Positions 33,308 to 42,716 of a stretch of DNA of 64,000 nucleotides are shown in pieces. The notes under the pieces were generated by a model. That model was not told the origin of the DNA. It searched no databases and saw nothing but the letters and a program-made list of their open reading frames with translations. The DNA lies in NCBI RefSeq assembly GCF_040112705.1, contig NZ_CP157804.1:1056501-1120500 (forward strand). The letters run 5' to 3'. The position numbers and the translations under genes were made by a program. This stretch comes from Flagellimonas sp. MMG031 (GTDB taxonomy: Bacteria; Bacteroidota; Bacteroidia; Flavobacteriales; Flavobacteriaceae). Every line of letters begins with the position of its first letter. The first letter of the stretch is position 1.

Positions 33308-34420
33308 CTACACAAATTCCCTAAAATTGTTTCTGTGGATTACTTCAATAGTGGCATTGTAACTTTCCATAAAAGACTTTGGAAGCTTGGCTTTAGCTTT
33401 TTCACTCCACTTAAACTCGTAGCCCGTGATTTTCCCTGAGACCTCTTCAACATAATCCACTTCCTGTTGCTGTTTTGTTCGCCAAAAATAGGAATTGGAC
33501 AAAGAGCCATCGTAGGCCAGTTTTTTGATGCGCTCTGCTATCAAGAAGTTCTCCCAGAGACCCCCCTTGTCACTTCGGCTGTCCAATAGATTGAAATTCC
33601 CGATAATGGCGTTTCTCACCCCTGTATCGTAGAAGTAAATCTTTTGGTTGGTCTTTATTTCGTTCCTCAGATTCCTGCTAAAGCTTGATAACCTAAAAAT
33701 CACATACCCTTTTTCAAGAACATCGATGTAATTGGAAACGGTATTCTTATCAACGCCCACCAATTGGGCAAGTTCATTGTAGCTTACCTCGCTGCCCAAC
33801 TGCAAGGCCAGGGCACGAAGTAATTTTTCCAACACTTGGGGCTTTCGTATTCCGCTAAATGCCAAAATATCTTTGTAGAGATAGCTGTTGGTCAATTGTT
33901 TTAAAACCTCAATTTCGTACCCAGGATGGTTTATAACATCTGGATACATGCCGTAAAGGATTCTTAATTCGAGCTGCTGCTCAGACTTTACATAACCAAT
34001 ACTGTCCTCCAACTCCTGCCAAGAAATGGGATACAATTTGTATTCCCATTTTCTTCCGGTCAATGGCTCGCTGGTCTGATTGTTCAATTCAAATGCCGAA
34101 GAACCGCTTACCAATAGTTGTACTTTTTTGAACTGGTCGGTGATTATTTTTAAGGTCAACCCGATATTCTCGATACGTTGAGCCTCATCGATGAACAAGG
34201 TTTTATAGTTGCCTATAATGCTCTTTAGTTGCTCGGTGTTGGGGTTGGTCAATAGATTTCTGACGGTGGAATCATCACCATCCAAAAACAAATGGTCCCT
34301 ATTTTCCAAAATGGAATTGATTAAGGTCGTTTTTCCAACTTGTCTCGGTCCAATGACTAGGATTGCCTTTCCCTTATCCAGCTTTTGAATGATTTTCTCT
34401 TCTAAGATTCGTTTAATCAT
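33308..34420 (-). CDS. AAA_14/DUF4143 ATP-binding protein
   Basis: A 370-residue protein with Walker A VIGPRQVGKTTL (about 22-33), Walker B LFIDEAQRIENIG, a winged-helix segment (YNELAQLVGVDKNTVSNYID) and a C-terminal DUF4143 region with a nuclease-like end (WRTKQQQEVDYVEE, then GYEFKWSEKAKAK, the E...D...ExK spacing). This family is widespread on mobile DNA and in accessory regions, and its role is unknown. It converges with the integrase. Confidence 0.88.
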   Translation of the reverse strand: MIKRILEEKIIQKLDKGKAILVIGPRQVGKTTLINSILENRDHLFLDGDDSTVRNLLTNPNTEQLKSIIGNYKTLFIDEAQRIENIGLTLKIITDQFKKVQLLVSGSSAFELNNQTSEPLTGRKWEYKLYPISWQELEDSIGYVKSEQQLELRILYGMYPDVINHPGYEIEVLKQLTNSYLYKDILAFSGIRKPQVLEKLLRALALQLGSEVSYNELAQLVGVDKNTVSNYIDVLEKGYVIFRLSSFSRNLRNEIKTNQKIYFYDTGVRNAIIGNFNLLDSRSDKGGLWENFLIAERIKKLAYDGSLSNSYFWRTKQQQEVDYVEEVSGKITGYEFKWSEKAKAKLPKSFMESYNATIEVIHRNNFREFV

Positions 34421-34825
34421 AAGATTAAGTGAATTAATTCACCAAAAGTAATGTTTTTTAGTGAATATATTCCCTGAAAAGAATAAATGGAAGAACTAAT
34501 TGACTTAACTCATTATTTAATTTATGCTAGTCAGTGTCCAATATGAGAGGTCAATAATGGGATTCATTCAAGGTAATCGCAATTTTTTTTGGACTCATCC
34601 ATTTACAATAAATGAAGTTAAGGAGTTTTGTTTTTGGTCAATCAGTAACCAGGGGAGGCGAACATTATCCTAACTAGTTATAAGGGAAATGAATTTCACA
34701 TCAGTAATGGGGCGATTCACAACAAAAAGAAGAAACATTACAACAACAGGGTAGGGAAATCGTTATGATGATTGTTTAATAGTCAACAAAACAAAAATAT
34801 ATTTTAAAATTACAAGAAGTAAATT
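34421..34825. other. Non-coding, nothing recognised
   Basis: About 400 AT-rich bases between divergent genes; only promoters would be expected here. Confidence 0.5.
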
Positions 34826-35293
34826 ATGAAAACCTCAAATCTAATCAAATCATTTATTGCGGGAGTAATGGTTCTTACAGTGATTGCCTGTAGCAAAGAC
34901 GATGACCCTACCGCAAGTGTAACGGTCAATGGGACTACGTTAAGAACAAGTCCATCTGATTTTGTCGTGGATGACCAAGGCGATTTCAATGGTGACCTAG
35001 ATGCCAGTTTCACGGGCAATGGTGGTTCGACCACCCGTATGTTCAGCTGGAACAACAATCTTACAACTGCGGATTACAATGCCGATATCACGGCGACCAC
35101 CGTGGGAACATTTCGCATGGTCATTGAGGATTCTGCCGGAGCAGTTGTTTTGGACAGAAGTTTAAATGGTGCTGTTGAACCCGATTCATTCAGCGGGGTT
35201 ACATCCACTGGCGCTTCAGGAATATGGATCGTTACAATAACCGTAGGCGATTTCAGTGGTGATGGCAGTTTCTCTTTGAGTGAGGGGAACTAG
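34826..35293 (+). CDS. Secreted lipoprotein, unknown function
   Basis: A 155-residue protein with a signal and lipobox (VIACSKDDD, Cys22, followed by Asp residues common in exported Bacteroidetes lipoproteins). The mature part is Thr/Gly/Asp-rich beta sandwich-like sequence. The family is not recognised. It stands alone, ended by a strong terminator, and is probably element cargo. Confidence 0.75.
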   Translation: MKTSNLIKSFIAGVMVLTVIACSKDDDPTASVTVNGTTLRTSPSDFVVDDQGDFNGDLDASFTGNGGSTTRMFSWNNNLTTADYNADITATTVGTFRMVIEDSAGAVVLDRSLNGAVEPDSFSGVTSTGASGIWIVTITVGDFSGDGSFSLSEGN

Positions 35294-35316
35294 TCTCTAC
35301 GCTTATAAATATATAG

Positions 35317-35341
35317 AAGCCCCTTTTCTGGGGCTTTTTTT
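35317..35341 (+). terminator. Rho-independent terminator
   Basis: A stem AAGCCCC / GGGGCTT with the loop TTTTCT and a following T run, directly after the lipoprotein gene. Confidence 0.9.
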
Positions 35342-35504
35342 GTTCTAATCATGGAGTGTACTGAAAAACAAATAATTCTCAGGAATCTTCTTTTTTCATA
35401 ATCTGTATAATTAAGTCGCTGTTTTACGGCACTCGGAATTTTGATCCAGATGGAGTAATTTGGTGTTCAAGAATAATAAAAGCCGCTTTTTTAAATAGGG
35501 TTTA

Positions 35505-36299
35505 ATGAAAAAGTCATTATTTGAAATTTCCAAGATGGACTGTCCCTCTGAGGAAAACCTTATCCGTATGAAACTGGATGGGATTTCAGATATTGCGGAA
35601 CTGGACTTTGATATTCCCAACCGAAAATTGACGGTCTTTCATTATGGTGAGGTGGAGAAAATCGAAAAGTCGATTTCAGATTTGAAATTGGGAGATAGAA
35701 GAATTTCCACAGAAAAGAGCGACAGAATCGACTTTGATAAAAAATCGGATCAAAAAAGGTTGCTTTGGGTCGTCCTCGCAATAAATTTTGCTTTCTTCCT
35801 TGTAGAAATGGCCACCGGGCTAATCGCTAAGTCCATGGGACTTATTGCCGATAGTTTGGACATGTTGGCGGATAGTTTCGTTTATGGCTTCAGCTTGTTT
35901 GCCGTAGGTGGAACCCTAACCAGAAAGAAACGGATAGCGAAGCTTGCGGGATATTTCCAGCTCACCTTGGCCCTTATTGGATTTATTGAAGTTCTCAGAC
36001 GTTTTTTTGGAGCAGAAAAACTTCCCGATTTTTCTACCATGATTCTCGTTTCGATTCTTGCGCTCATCGCCAACGGCATCTGCCTTTACCTGTTGCAAAA
36101 GTCAAAGAGCAAGGAGGAGGCCCATATGAAGGCTAGTATGATCTTCACCTCAAATGATGTGATTATTAATTTAGGGGTCATAGTCGCTGGACTACTGGTC
36201 CATTGGTTGGATTCTAACAAACCTGACCTAATCATCGGCACAATTGTGTTCTTCCTTGTGGTCCAGGGAGCGTTTAGAATACTTAAGTTGGGCAAGTAA
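35505..36299 (+). CDS. Cation diffusion facilitator-type transporter with N-terminal metal-binding-like domain
   Basis: A 264-residue protein. The first about 75 residues resemble a heavy-metal-associated fold but with MDCPSEE in place of CxxC. A CDF membrane domain follows, with about six hydrophobic helices. The metal site in helix 2 reads ADSLDMLADS and the helix 5 region THSNDV-like (FTSNDVIINLGVI). It probably exports a divalent metal ion; which one cannot be told. It is a passenger of the tRNA-Asp element. Confidence 0.85.
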   Translation: MKKSLFEISKMDCPSEENLIRMKLDGISDIAELDFDIPNRKLTVFHYGEVEKIEKSISDLKLGDRRISTEKSDRIDFDKKSDQKRLLWVVLAINFAFFLVEMATGLIAKSMGLIADSLDMLADSFVYGFSLFAVGGTLTRKKRIAKLAGYFQLTLALIGFIEVLRRFFGAEKLPDFSTMILVSILALIANGICLYLLQKSKSKEEAHMKASMIFTSNDVIINLGVIVAGLLVHWLDSNKPDLIIGTIVFFLVVQGAFRILKLGK

Positions 36300-36363
36300 C
36301 AGTTCAAACTTCAAGTACTAAAAACTGAACGATTTTCAGGACACAGTGATTTTTCATACTTGC

Positions 36364-36957
36364 CCCAAATCTTACCATAACTTGACTGCGCGCGGATCCT
36401 GTTTCGATTTTATAGCGTTCAGGTAGATAAGCGTAAAGTAAAATCGGAATAGGGCGCAGCCTACTTTTTGGCCTGAATGGAATCCGTTTCTTTCCCTTTC
36501 AACCGCCATGACTCATAGGATTCAAATAGACCTGGATTTTCGTCAAAAAAGCCCCTTAACGTTGTGATTACCTCCTGCCGTCCGGACTCAAAGGACTTTT
36601 CGCGTATTGAATCCAACCGTGAGACCCTTATTCCCAAATAACAAATGGTGACAAGGGAAATCATCCAGACCGCTATCGTCAGCCAGAACAATGTCCTTGG
36701 GATTACCTTGGCGTTTATCACCGCTTTCCTGATAGTATTGGTGTTTTGGTCAATGGATTCCATGTTCCACTTTTCCTTTTCCAGATGTCTATGCAATAAT
36801 TTCTGTATGTCATCGGTAGAGGCCTCCACCTATATATTATCTACGTTCTCCGTAAGCTGTTTTAGCCTATCGATGGATTTGTTGAACCCGTCCAGCTCAT
36901 CGGCCAACAATTCCATTACCTCGTCCAGTTTTTTATATGCCATAATTGGTTCTGTTC
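36364..36957. repeat. 594-bp direct repeat, copy A
   Basis: Near-identical and equal in length to 38575-39168. It covers a small membrane-protein gene and its downstream region. This copy is the damaged one. Confidence 0.88.
36461..36943 (-). pseudogene. Duplicated mobilisation-operon membrane protein, nonsense mutant
   Basis: It starts MAYKKLDEVMELLADELDGF like the intact paralogue at 38672-39154. A TAG at 36830-36832 stands where the paralogue has AAG (NI-stop-VEAS versus NIKVEAS). The remainder (MEASTDDIQKLLHRHLEKEK) stays open to 36461 with one membrane helix. It is a redundant copy left by duplication. Confidence 0.85.
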
Positions 36958-37045
36958 ATTCCACAATAGGGTAATTTATTAAAATTAATGAAAATGCCCT
37001 TTGATTCAAAAAGGGTCGTATATCTATACTATGAATGGTGCTATC

Positions 37046-37504
37046 TTAAAATTGGTATCTTATACCAAGTGCAATATCAAGATCTAAATCATCCGAATAC
37101 GCATCGTTGAAGCCCAATTCAGGCCTGATATCCAGGGATAGCAATAAAGGAATGTCAAAATTGTACTCAATCCCTATGTCACCAGCCACCAGCGCAAAGG
37201 TTCCACTATCGTCGTCGACAAAATTATCAAAATCATTGTCTACGTCGAAAGAACCTATTCCAGCACCGGCACCCACATACCAATTGAACCTGTCCTCCAG
37301 CACAAAGACCCATTGGTACAGTCCAACTAGTTTAAAAGCGTCCACATTGTCCGAATCACGCCAGCCCAGATCAAATTCCAAGCGGTTATTTTCAGACAAA
37401 TACCTTTGATATGAGATTTCGCCACCAAAGCCGTCATTATCACCGATACGCAGGCCTAGAGCATTTTTGGAAATTGATTGGGCACTCAGTCCCTTTCGGT
37501 ACAA
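37046..37504 (-). pseudogene. Outer-membrane beta-barrel-like protein, apparently lacking its signal peptide
   Basis: The open frame reads as a small porin-like barrel: alternating strands (GGEISYQRYLSENNRLEFDL, then NWYVGAGAGIGSF), ending with the C-terminal aromatic ALGIRYQF. The start region reads SAQSISKNALGLRIG, which looks like the mature start just after a signal peptide, but no hydrophobic signal or ATG precedes it. The only start is a non-ATG codon near 37504. An A-rich stretch upstream has a stop where a typical MKK start would be. It is probably 5'-truncated and inactive. Confidence 0.6.
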
Positions 37505-37587
37505 TATTTCAATTTTTTTTCGTTATGGAAAGTAGGGTATAGGAGAGTTTAGTTGTTTATACCCAATAAACCCCAAAATTTTATACC

Positions 37588-38364
37588 ATGAAAAATTATC
37601 ACTTATTAAACTTAAGTAATTTCAAGTTCATACTTTTCCTATCGATTATAGGGCTTGTCGGCTGTTCAAAAGAGGATTCACCAAGTAATACGGGCGAGTT
37701 GAGCCTTAGTGCTAAAGGCTCTTTCAGTAGTCCGTCCGGGAAATCCCTTACCGCCAAGACCGCTAATAATGACGTAGTTATCACTGATTTTAGGATGAAC
37801 CTCAAAGAGTTTGAACTGGAATTCGATTTTGAAGATCCAGGAGATGACTACTATGACGATGACAACGAGCAATGGGATGATGATGGCTATTATGATTTCG
37901 AGGATGAGATAGAACTTGCCGGCCCTTTTGAGCTTGATTTGATAGCAGGGCAGATCGGATTCTTGAACGTTTCCCTACCGATGGGCAATTTTGAGGAACT
38001 TGAATTCAAGTTTGATAAAAGTACTGATGCTACCAGCGATTTATTCGGAAAATCCGTACTTATCCAAGGTACTGTACAAGGAGTTCCATTTATCTTTTGG
38101 CATGATTTTGAAGATGAAGTGGAGGTGGATTTTGAAGATCCCTCTTTCGATATCACTATTTCTTCTACACTAGAAGGAATCGTCATTGACTTTGACCTAA
38201 GCTTAGTTTTCGACAGCACTATAGGTGTTGATTTGTCACAAGCTTCTGATGGTAACGCCGATGGAACAATTGAAATTAGTCCTTCTGACCCAGATGGTAA
38301 TAATGAATTGGCGCAAAGTATCCGTAACGCGATTAAGGCACAGATTAATCTCTTAGATGATTGA
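37588..38364 (+). CDS. Acidic lipoprotein (DUF4382-like?)
   Basis: A 258-residue protein with a lipobox (IIGLVGCSKED, Cys26). A very Asp/Glu-rich segment (DDYYDDDNEQWDDDGYYDFE) follows, then beta-rich repeats with FELDLIAGQIGFLNVSLPMG. That last pattern recalls DUF4382-type lipoproteins, with low certainty. The acidic loop could bind calcium or metal ions. It lies between the two 594-bp repeats, divergent from the truncated barrel gene. Confidence 0.7.
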   Translation: MKNYHLLNLSNFKFILFLSIIGLVGCSKEDSPSNTGELSLSAKGSFSSPSGKSLTAKTANNDVVITDFRMNLKEFELEFDFEDPGDDYYDDDNEQWDDDGYYDFEDEIELAGPFELDLIAGQIGFLNVSLPMGNFEELEFKFDKSTDATSDLFGKSVLIQGTVQGVPFIFWHDFEDEVEVDFEDPSFDITISSTLEGIVIDFDLSLVFDSTIGVDLSQASDGNADGTIEISPSDPDGNNELAQSIRNAIKAQINLLDD

Positions 38365-38419
38365 TCTTAATCTATTTCCCAAAAGTCTTTATTATAAGAT
38401 TATATCTTCATTATTGAAA

Positions 38420-38449
38420 ATTAAAAGCCGGTCAAGACCGGCTTTTAAT
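38420..38449 (+). terminator. Rho-independent terminator, two-way
   Basis: A 14-bp stem (ATTAAAAGCCGGTC / GACCGGCTTTTAAT) around a 2-base loop, with A-rich and T-rich flanks. Confidence 0.88.
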
Positions 38450-38574
38450 TTTGGTATTGAGATCTACACGGAAACACTTTTACTGAAAATGTCAAAATCC
38501 AATGATTGCTATATCAACTTTAAATCGTATTCAGGATTTTAAAACTAACCTTTTTTCAACGCATATTGAATCGT

Positions 38575-39168
38575 CCCAAATCTTACCATAACTTGACTGC
38601 GTATGGATCCTGTTTCGATTTTATAGCGTTCAGGTAGATAAGCGTAAAATAAAATCGAAATAGGGCGCAGCCTACTTTTTAGGCTTGGTTGGGTCCACCT
38701 CTTTCCCACTCAATCGCCATGATTCATAAGATTCAAATAGTCCCGGATTTTCGTCAAAAAAGCCCCTTAAAGTTGTGATGACCTCTTGCCGTCCGGACTC
38801 AAAGGACTTTTCGCGTATTGAATCCAACCGTGAGACCCTTATTCCCAGATAACAGATGGTAACAATGGAAATCGTCCAGACCGCTATCGTCAGCCAGAAC
38901 AATGCCCTCGGAATCATCTTGGCTTTTATTACCGCTTTCCCGATAGTGTTTGTCTTCTGGTCAATGGATTCTATGTTCCACTTTTCCTTTTCCAGATGTC
39001 TATGGAGCAATTTCTGTATGTTATCGGTAGAGGCTTCCACCTTTATGTTATAGACGTTCTCTGTAAGCTGTTTTAGCCTATCGATGGATTTGTTGAACCC
39101 ATCAAGTTCATCGGCCAACAATTCCATTACCTCGTCCAGTTTTTTATATCCCATAATTGTTTCTATTA
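38575..39168. repeat. 594-bp direct repeat, copy B
   Basis: Matches 36364-36957 with scattered substitutions and no net indel. It contains the intact membrane-protein gene. Confidence 0.88.
38672..39154 (-). CDS. Small membrane protein of the mobilisation operon (DUF6730-like)
   Basis: A 160-residue protein with an N-terminal coiled coil (residues 5-60), one transmembrane helix (ALFWLTIAVWTISIVTICYL, about 95-115) and a charged cytoplasmic tail ending FFDENPGLFESYESWRL. It starts 11 bp after the relaxase stop, so it belongs to the mobilisation operon. Proteins of this kind follow relaxases in Flavobacteriaceae elements; the family name is from memory. It may tether the relaxosome to the membrane; this is inferred. 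Confidence 0.7.
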   Translation of the reverse strand: MGYKKLDEVMELLADELDGFNKSIDRLKQLTENVYNIKVEASTDNIQKLLHRHLEKEKWNIESIDQKTNTIGKAVIKAKMIPRALFWLTIAVWTISIVTICYLGIRVSRLDSIREKSFESGRQEVITTLRGFFDENPGLFESYESWRLSGKEVDPTKPKK

Positions 39169-40035
39169 ATATCCCATTCCACTATCCATCGCCCGTTTTG
39201 CGGCCTGCTCCAATGTTTTTCTTATCAATTTTAGTGAGGCATTTGATACCAGTTCCGCTGCCTTACCAACCATGGCCAATCCCTTGGCAGATTCCAATTG
39301 CTTGTTAAGCGCCATGCCGTGTGCAAGTTGTTTGGTCAAGTTTCCGCCCGACATCGAACGGTGTACCTCGCTTCCCTTGAAATTGTGCCCCTTGTGCTCG
39401 AACCGAAAACCTTGCAGCTTTCCCGCCTTATTGATGCTTGGGATGACCTGAACCTTTCTTTCCCCCATAGCCCTCATGTAATCCAATAGGGTTTTTGGCC
39501 GTTCCTTGTCCATGACCTGTTCATGGATGCGCTTGATGCCCTGACGGATGTTAAAGGTCTCCATCTCCTTTTCAATCTGCACCATTTTTACCGTTGTAAG
39601 CCCCTTTTCCATGGCCACCTGTTCGGCCATTTGTTGGCTACGCTTTCCGATAAAGCTGTCCTTGTAGGCCTTGCCATCAAAACCTATACGGTTTGTGTAT
39701 AGGTGTACATGCGTATGGGCCTTGTCACGGTGCACAAAGGCGATGGCCTGTCTGTCCTGAAGCTGCATCTTCTCAATAAAGCTTTTGGTCAGTTCTCCCA
39801 GCTCTTTGTTCGAAAGGTCCTTACCATCCTCTTTGGTGGGACTGAGCACAAAGCTCAGGGTGTTCTTTTGGCAACGTGGGTTCATCTCCTGTACCAATTT
39901 GAACTCCTCGGTCACCTGTTTGGCCGTTTCCCCGGCCAGGTTTTGGCTGTGGACCACCTCTGCCCCCTTTTCCTGGTTCCAGCCATATCCCATGGACTGG
40001 CCGGTGTGCGCTATGGATTTTCCCTTGCCGATCAT
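39166..40035 (-). CDS. mobA: Relaxase / mobilisation nuclease
   Basis: A 289-residue protein with the start set at MIGKGKSIAHTGQS (40035), giving a 4-bp ATGA overlap with mobC. The metal motif H-x-H-x-H is visible (KAHTHVHLY), preceded by FVLSPTKEDGKDLSN. The N-terminal SIAHTGQSMGYGWNQEKGAE is typical of Bacteroidetes MobB/BmgA-type relaxases. It would nick at oriT and lead the strand into a helper's transfer channel. The frame stays open upstream, but that part overlaps mobC and is not coding. Confidence 0.9.
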   Translation of the reverse strand: MIGKGKSIAHTGQSMGYGWNQEKGAEVVHSQNLAGETAKQVTEEFKLVQEMNPRCQKNTLSFVLSPTKEDGKDLSNKELGELTKSFIEKMQLQDRQAIAFVHRDKAHTHVHLYTNRIGFDGKAYKDSFIGKRSQQMAEQVAMEKGLTTVKMVQIEKEMETFNIRQGIKRIHEQVMDKERPKTLLDYMRAMGERKVQVIPSINKAGKLQGFRFEHKGHNFKGSEVHRSMSGGNLTKQLAHGMALNKQLESAKGLAMVGKAAELVSNASLKLIRKTLEQAAKRAMDSGMGY

Positions 40036-40328
40036 TTCCCAAAATTGTAAAGATGCTTCCGAATTTGCTCGGCTAAGAGTTCTACTTCCTTGGCCAATAG
40101 CGGATTCCTGTTCCTGAACATATTTCCTATCCGGGTAAAGTTGTTCTTGTACTGGACCAATGTCCTGTAACATTCCAATTGTTCTTCCGTCAACCGCTCG
40201 ATAACGCTGTTCCCAAAGGCGGAGCTCCTGCAATATTCCGATAGGGAAATGCCCGCCCTTTTTGCCCTTTTTTTGAGCAGTTTCTTCTCGTAGATGGAGC
40301 AGCGGAATTTGATGTAGTCCCTCTTCAT
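40032..40328 (-). CDS. mobC: MobC-like mobilisation protein
   Basis: A 98-residue basic protein starting MKRDYIKFRCSIYEKK, with a ribbon-helix-helix-like N-terminus (ISLSEYCRSSAFG) and a helical end (LVQYKNNFTRIGNMFRNRN), the pattern of MobC relaxosome factors. It overlaps both the toprim gene and mobA by 4 bp (ATGA), so translation is coupled. Confidence 0.87.
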   Translation of the reverse strand: MKRDYIKFRCSIYEKKLLKKRAKRAGISLSEYCRSSAFGNSVIERLTEEQLECYRTLVQYKNNFTRIGNMFRNRNPLLAKEVELLAEQIRKHLYNFGK

Positions 40329-41365
40329 TCCTTTTTTTCTTTGCGAACATGGGGAGCAAAGCAAGATTGTTTTTGTGGCAACAAAAACACATCTTGAATT
40401 CCCTGCCCAATACATTCTTTGGTTACCCCTATCAACCATTCGTTCATATCTTTAAAACCTACATATAGATGGGAAAAGTCCTTGGTGTTATGCGATTGTT
40501 CCAGTAAAAATTCTGTCTTTTCCTTTCCCGTTCCGTCATTGTCCAGAAAGAGGTCGATTTGGTCATAATCCTTAAAGTAAGCCAAAGCCTTTTCAACAAA
40601 TGCCGTGGAGTTCAATATCAAAAGGTCACAGGTTTTTTGAATGTTTGGCATGAGTTCCAAAAGGGAAAGCATATCGAACATCCCCTCCATGACAATCAGT
40701 TTCTTGTGGCCGCTCTGGAAAATAGATATGGCCTTGGGCGATGTTGAGTTTTTCCAGTACTTGTTCCTTAGTTCCCAACCCCCGTCAACATTCTTCAGAC
40801 CAATGGCAAAATAGGTCTTGCCCCTGGTTCGATAGTGTACCTCCTTGCAGAGCTTCTGAGCTGTTCCCAATGAAATCTTTCTTGAATCAAGATATTGCCT
40901 CAATGCGACATGTTTGATTTTGGAAGTTGTGATAATCTTTATTTTGCTTACACCGTCCTCGTTAAGCTTTATGCGTGGCCGCTGATGAAAAGAAAAAGAG
41001 GCATCCTGTATGGAAAGCAGCTTAAGTGCCTCACTGACCGTGCAGTTGTTCAATTGACAAACGAGATCAATGGTATTTCCCCCGATGCCCTCTCCATGGT
41101 CGTACCAGCGGTTGATTTTTTTGTTGACCTTAAAAGAGGCTTGTGTCTCTGACCGGAACGGACTCAGATACCAAGCTTCTTTTTCCGTTTCCCGGACTGG
41201 AAAGTGCCCGGCCCTGGCCAGCGTAGCGATCAGGCAAAGGGTACGGGCTCTTTCGCAGTCCATTCTTTCTTTTTTCATGAGCTTTTGTATTTGTTTAGAA
41301 TTTTGATGATTTGATGACAAATTCTTGTCAGCCATTGTTTTCATTGGGCTTAAAGGGGTCATCAT
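40325..41365 (-). CDS. CHC2/toprim-domain primase-like protein
   Basis: A 346-residue protein with a primase zinc-finger-like N-terminal region (YLSPFRSETQASFKVNKKIN, then WYDHGEGIGGNTIDLV) and a toprim domain (KLIVMEGMFDMLSLL with the catalytic Glu; IDLFLDNDGTG with D-x-D). It probably primes replication of the element or of transferred single strands. The start could also be Met at 41335. It is coupled to mobC by a 4-bp overlap. Confidence 0.85.
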   Translation of the reverse strand: MMTPLSPMKTMADKNLSSNHQNSKQIQKLMKKERMDCERARTLCLIATLARAGHFPVRETEKEAWYLSPFRSETQASFKVNKKINRWYDHGEGIGGNTIDLVCQLNNCTVSEALKLLSIQDASFSFHQRPRIKLNEDGVSKIKIITTSKIKHVALRQYLDSRKISLGTAQKLCKEVHYRTRGKTYFAIGLKNVDGGWELRNKYWKNSTSPKAISIFQSGHKKLIVMEGMFDMLSLLELMPNIQKTCDLLILNSTAFVEKALAYFKDYDQIDLFLDNDGTGKEKTEFLLEQSHNTKDFSHLYVGFKDMNEWLIGVTKECIGQGIQDVFLLPQKQSCFAPHVRKEKKE

Positions 41366-41486
41366 TTTTTCATCGTCTCATCGTTTTTAGTTTAGTGTTC
41401 CTTTTTGCTGTCATCATTTTTTATTTTGATGAAAGAGTGATGACAAAGTGATGACGGCCGCAACGTTTGCCATCATTGACCTTAAC

Positions 41487-42692
41487 TCATTCCATCATCG
41501 TTTCATCAAAATTTTGGTTCAGAAATTTCTTCTCGATTGTAAAGTACCTGCCCTTGGCATCCTGCATATTGATTTCCCCATTGTTCCAGATAACAATCCG
41601 TTGGTAGCTGTTGGAGTTTTTTTGGTTCTCCAGTTTCCAGTCTTTTTTCAACAACCGCCTTAGTTGGGTCATGTCGGTTTTTACCCTCGTTTTGCTTAAC
41701 AGATTTAGGGCATCCATAGGGCAGATGTCGATTGATTCCAGTTCGAACTTGTCCATGGCGCTAAGTAGGATACTGGCCAGTTCTTTTTCGACGCGATTGC
41801 GATTATGTTGTACCAACAGCTTCAGTGCGGTGGTATGTAACTGTTTTGGGGTGAACCACATTCTGGTGGCCTGCTCAGAATGGAGTTTCCGAGTATTCAA
41901 GAAATGAAGGAAGGCCGGAATCTCAACTATCAAACGGTCAAGAAAATCGGTTTCTTCCTTTTTGATTGGAAATATCTTTCGGACCCAGAACCGTGTCTCG
42001 TTCCCATCAATTTTGATGAAGTTATACTCATTGTTGCTGCAGAGTATGAACTTGCCAAAGAATTCGACTTCGCGCTTGTCCTTGCCTTTTGCTTCCAACA
42101 TATTCCGGTTTGTGGTGCTCAGGTACTTGATACGTTCTGTCAGCTCCTCCTTATTGAACAGGACTTCATCAATACAGATGAGCAGTCTGTTTGCCCAATC
42201 CGAATTGAACTGACTGCCAAAACTGTCATTGGTCAGGTAGGTCAGATTATTTCCGAAAACCTCCTTCAACCATTTCAGGAAGGAGCTCTTACCGGTGCTT
42301 CTTTCTTTGGATACCAGGCACAAGATTGGTAATATCTGGGTTGGCCTGGTGTAGAGTAATTGAAGATAATCTAGGCCAAGCTCTATTTGCTTTCCGAAAA
42401 TGTGTTCCAGAAATTTCTTGGTGGTGCCTATTTGTCCCTCTAAAGGGGAATGTTCCAAAGGGGAATAGATATTGTAGAACCCGTGATGTTCCTTTTTAAA
42501 TTGTAAATGGTTGGGAATACAGGTAAAGCCATCATATTTAGGGACTGTACTCAAAAAATCTTTTCCATGATCCTGTTTGATGGTATGCTCGTTCCACGAG
42601 ACCAACTGCTCATTGAAATGCCCGGAAATGGAGGGGCTTTTTACCAACTTGTAGTAGGTGGTGCCGACCCTTACATAAGCTGTTGTTTCCAT
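41487..42692 (-). CDS. Primase-helicase / VirE-D5-like replication protein
   Basis: A 401-residue protein with Walker A SKERSTGKSSFLKWL (about 128-142) and Walker B LLICIDEVLFN, followed by a sensor region LCSNNEYNFIKIDGNETRFW, the signature of phage/plasmid D5-like SF3 helicases (DUF5906 type). It probably drives replication of the excised element. It lies between the HTH gene (24 bp upstream) and the toprim gene. Confidence 0.85.
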   Translation of the reverse strand: METTAYVRVGTTYYKLVKSPSISGHFNEQLVSWNEHTIKQDHGKDFLSTVPKYDGFTCIPNHLQFKKEHHGFYNIYSPLEHSPLEGQIGTTKKFLEHIFGKQIELGLDYLQLLYTRPTQILPILCLVSKERSTGKSSFLKWLKEVFGNNLTYLTNDSFGSQFNSDWANRLLICIDEVLFNKEELTERIKYLSTTNRNMLEAKGKDKREVEFFGKFILCSNNEYNFIKIDGNETRFWVRKIFPIKKEETDFLDRLIVEIPAFLHFLNTRKLHSEQATRMWFTPKQLHTTALKLLVQHNRNRVEKELASILLSAMDKFELESIDICPMDALNLLSKTRVKTDMTQLRRLLKKDWKLENQKNSNSYQRIVIWNNGEINMQDAKGRYFTIEKKFLNQNFDETMME

Positions 42693-42716
42693 AGCTAAGT
42701 CTTTTTGGTTATGGAG

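Noticed and set aside
39166..40410. Relaxase starting at 40410
   Set aside because: The extra 125 residues are mobC read in another frame; the conserved start is at 40035.
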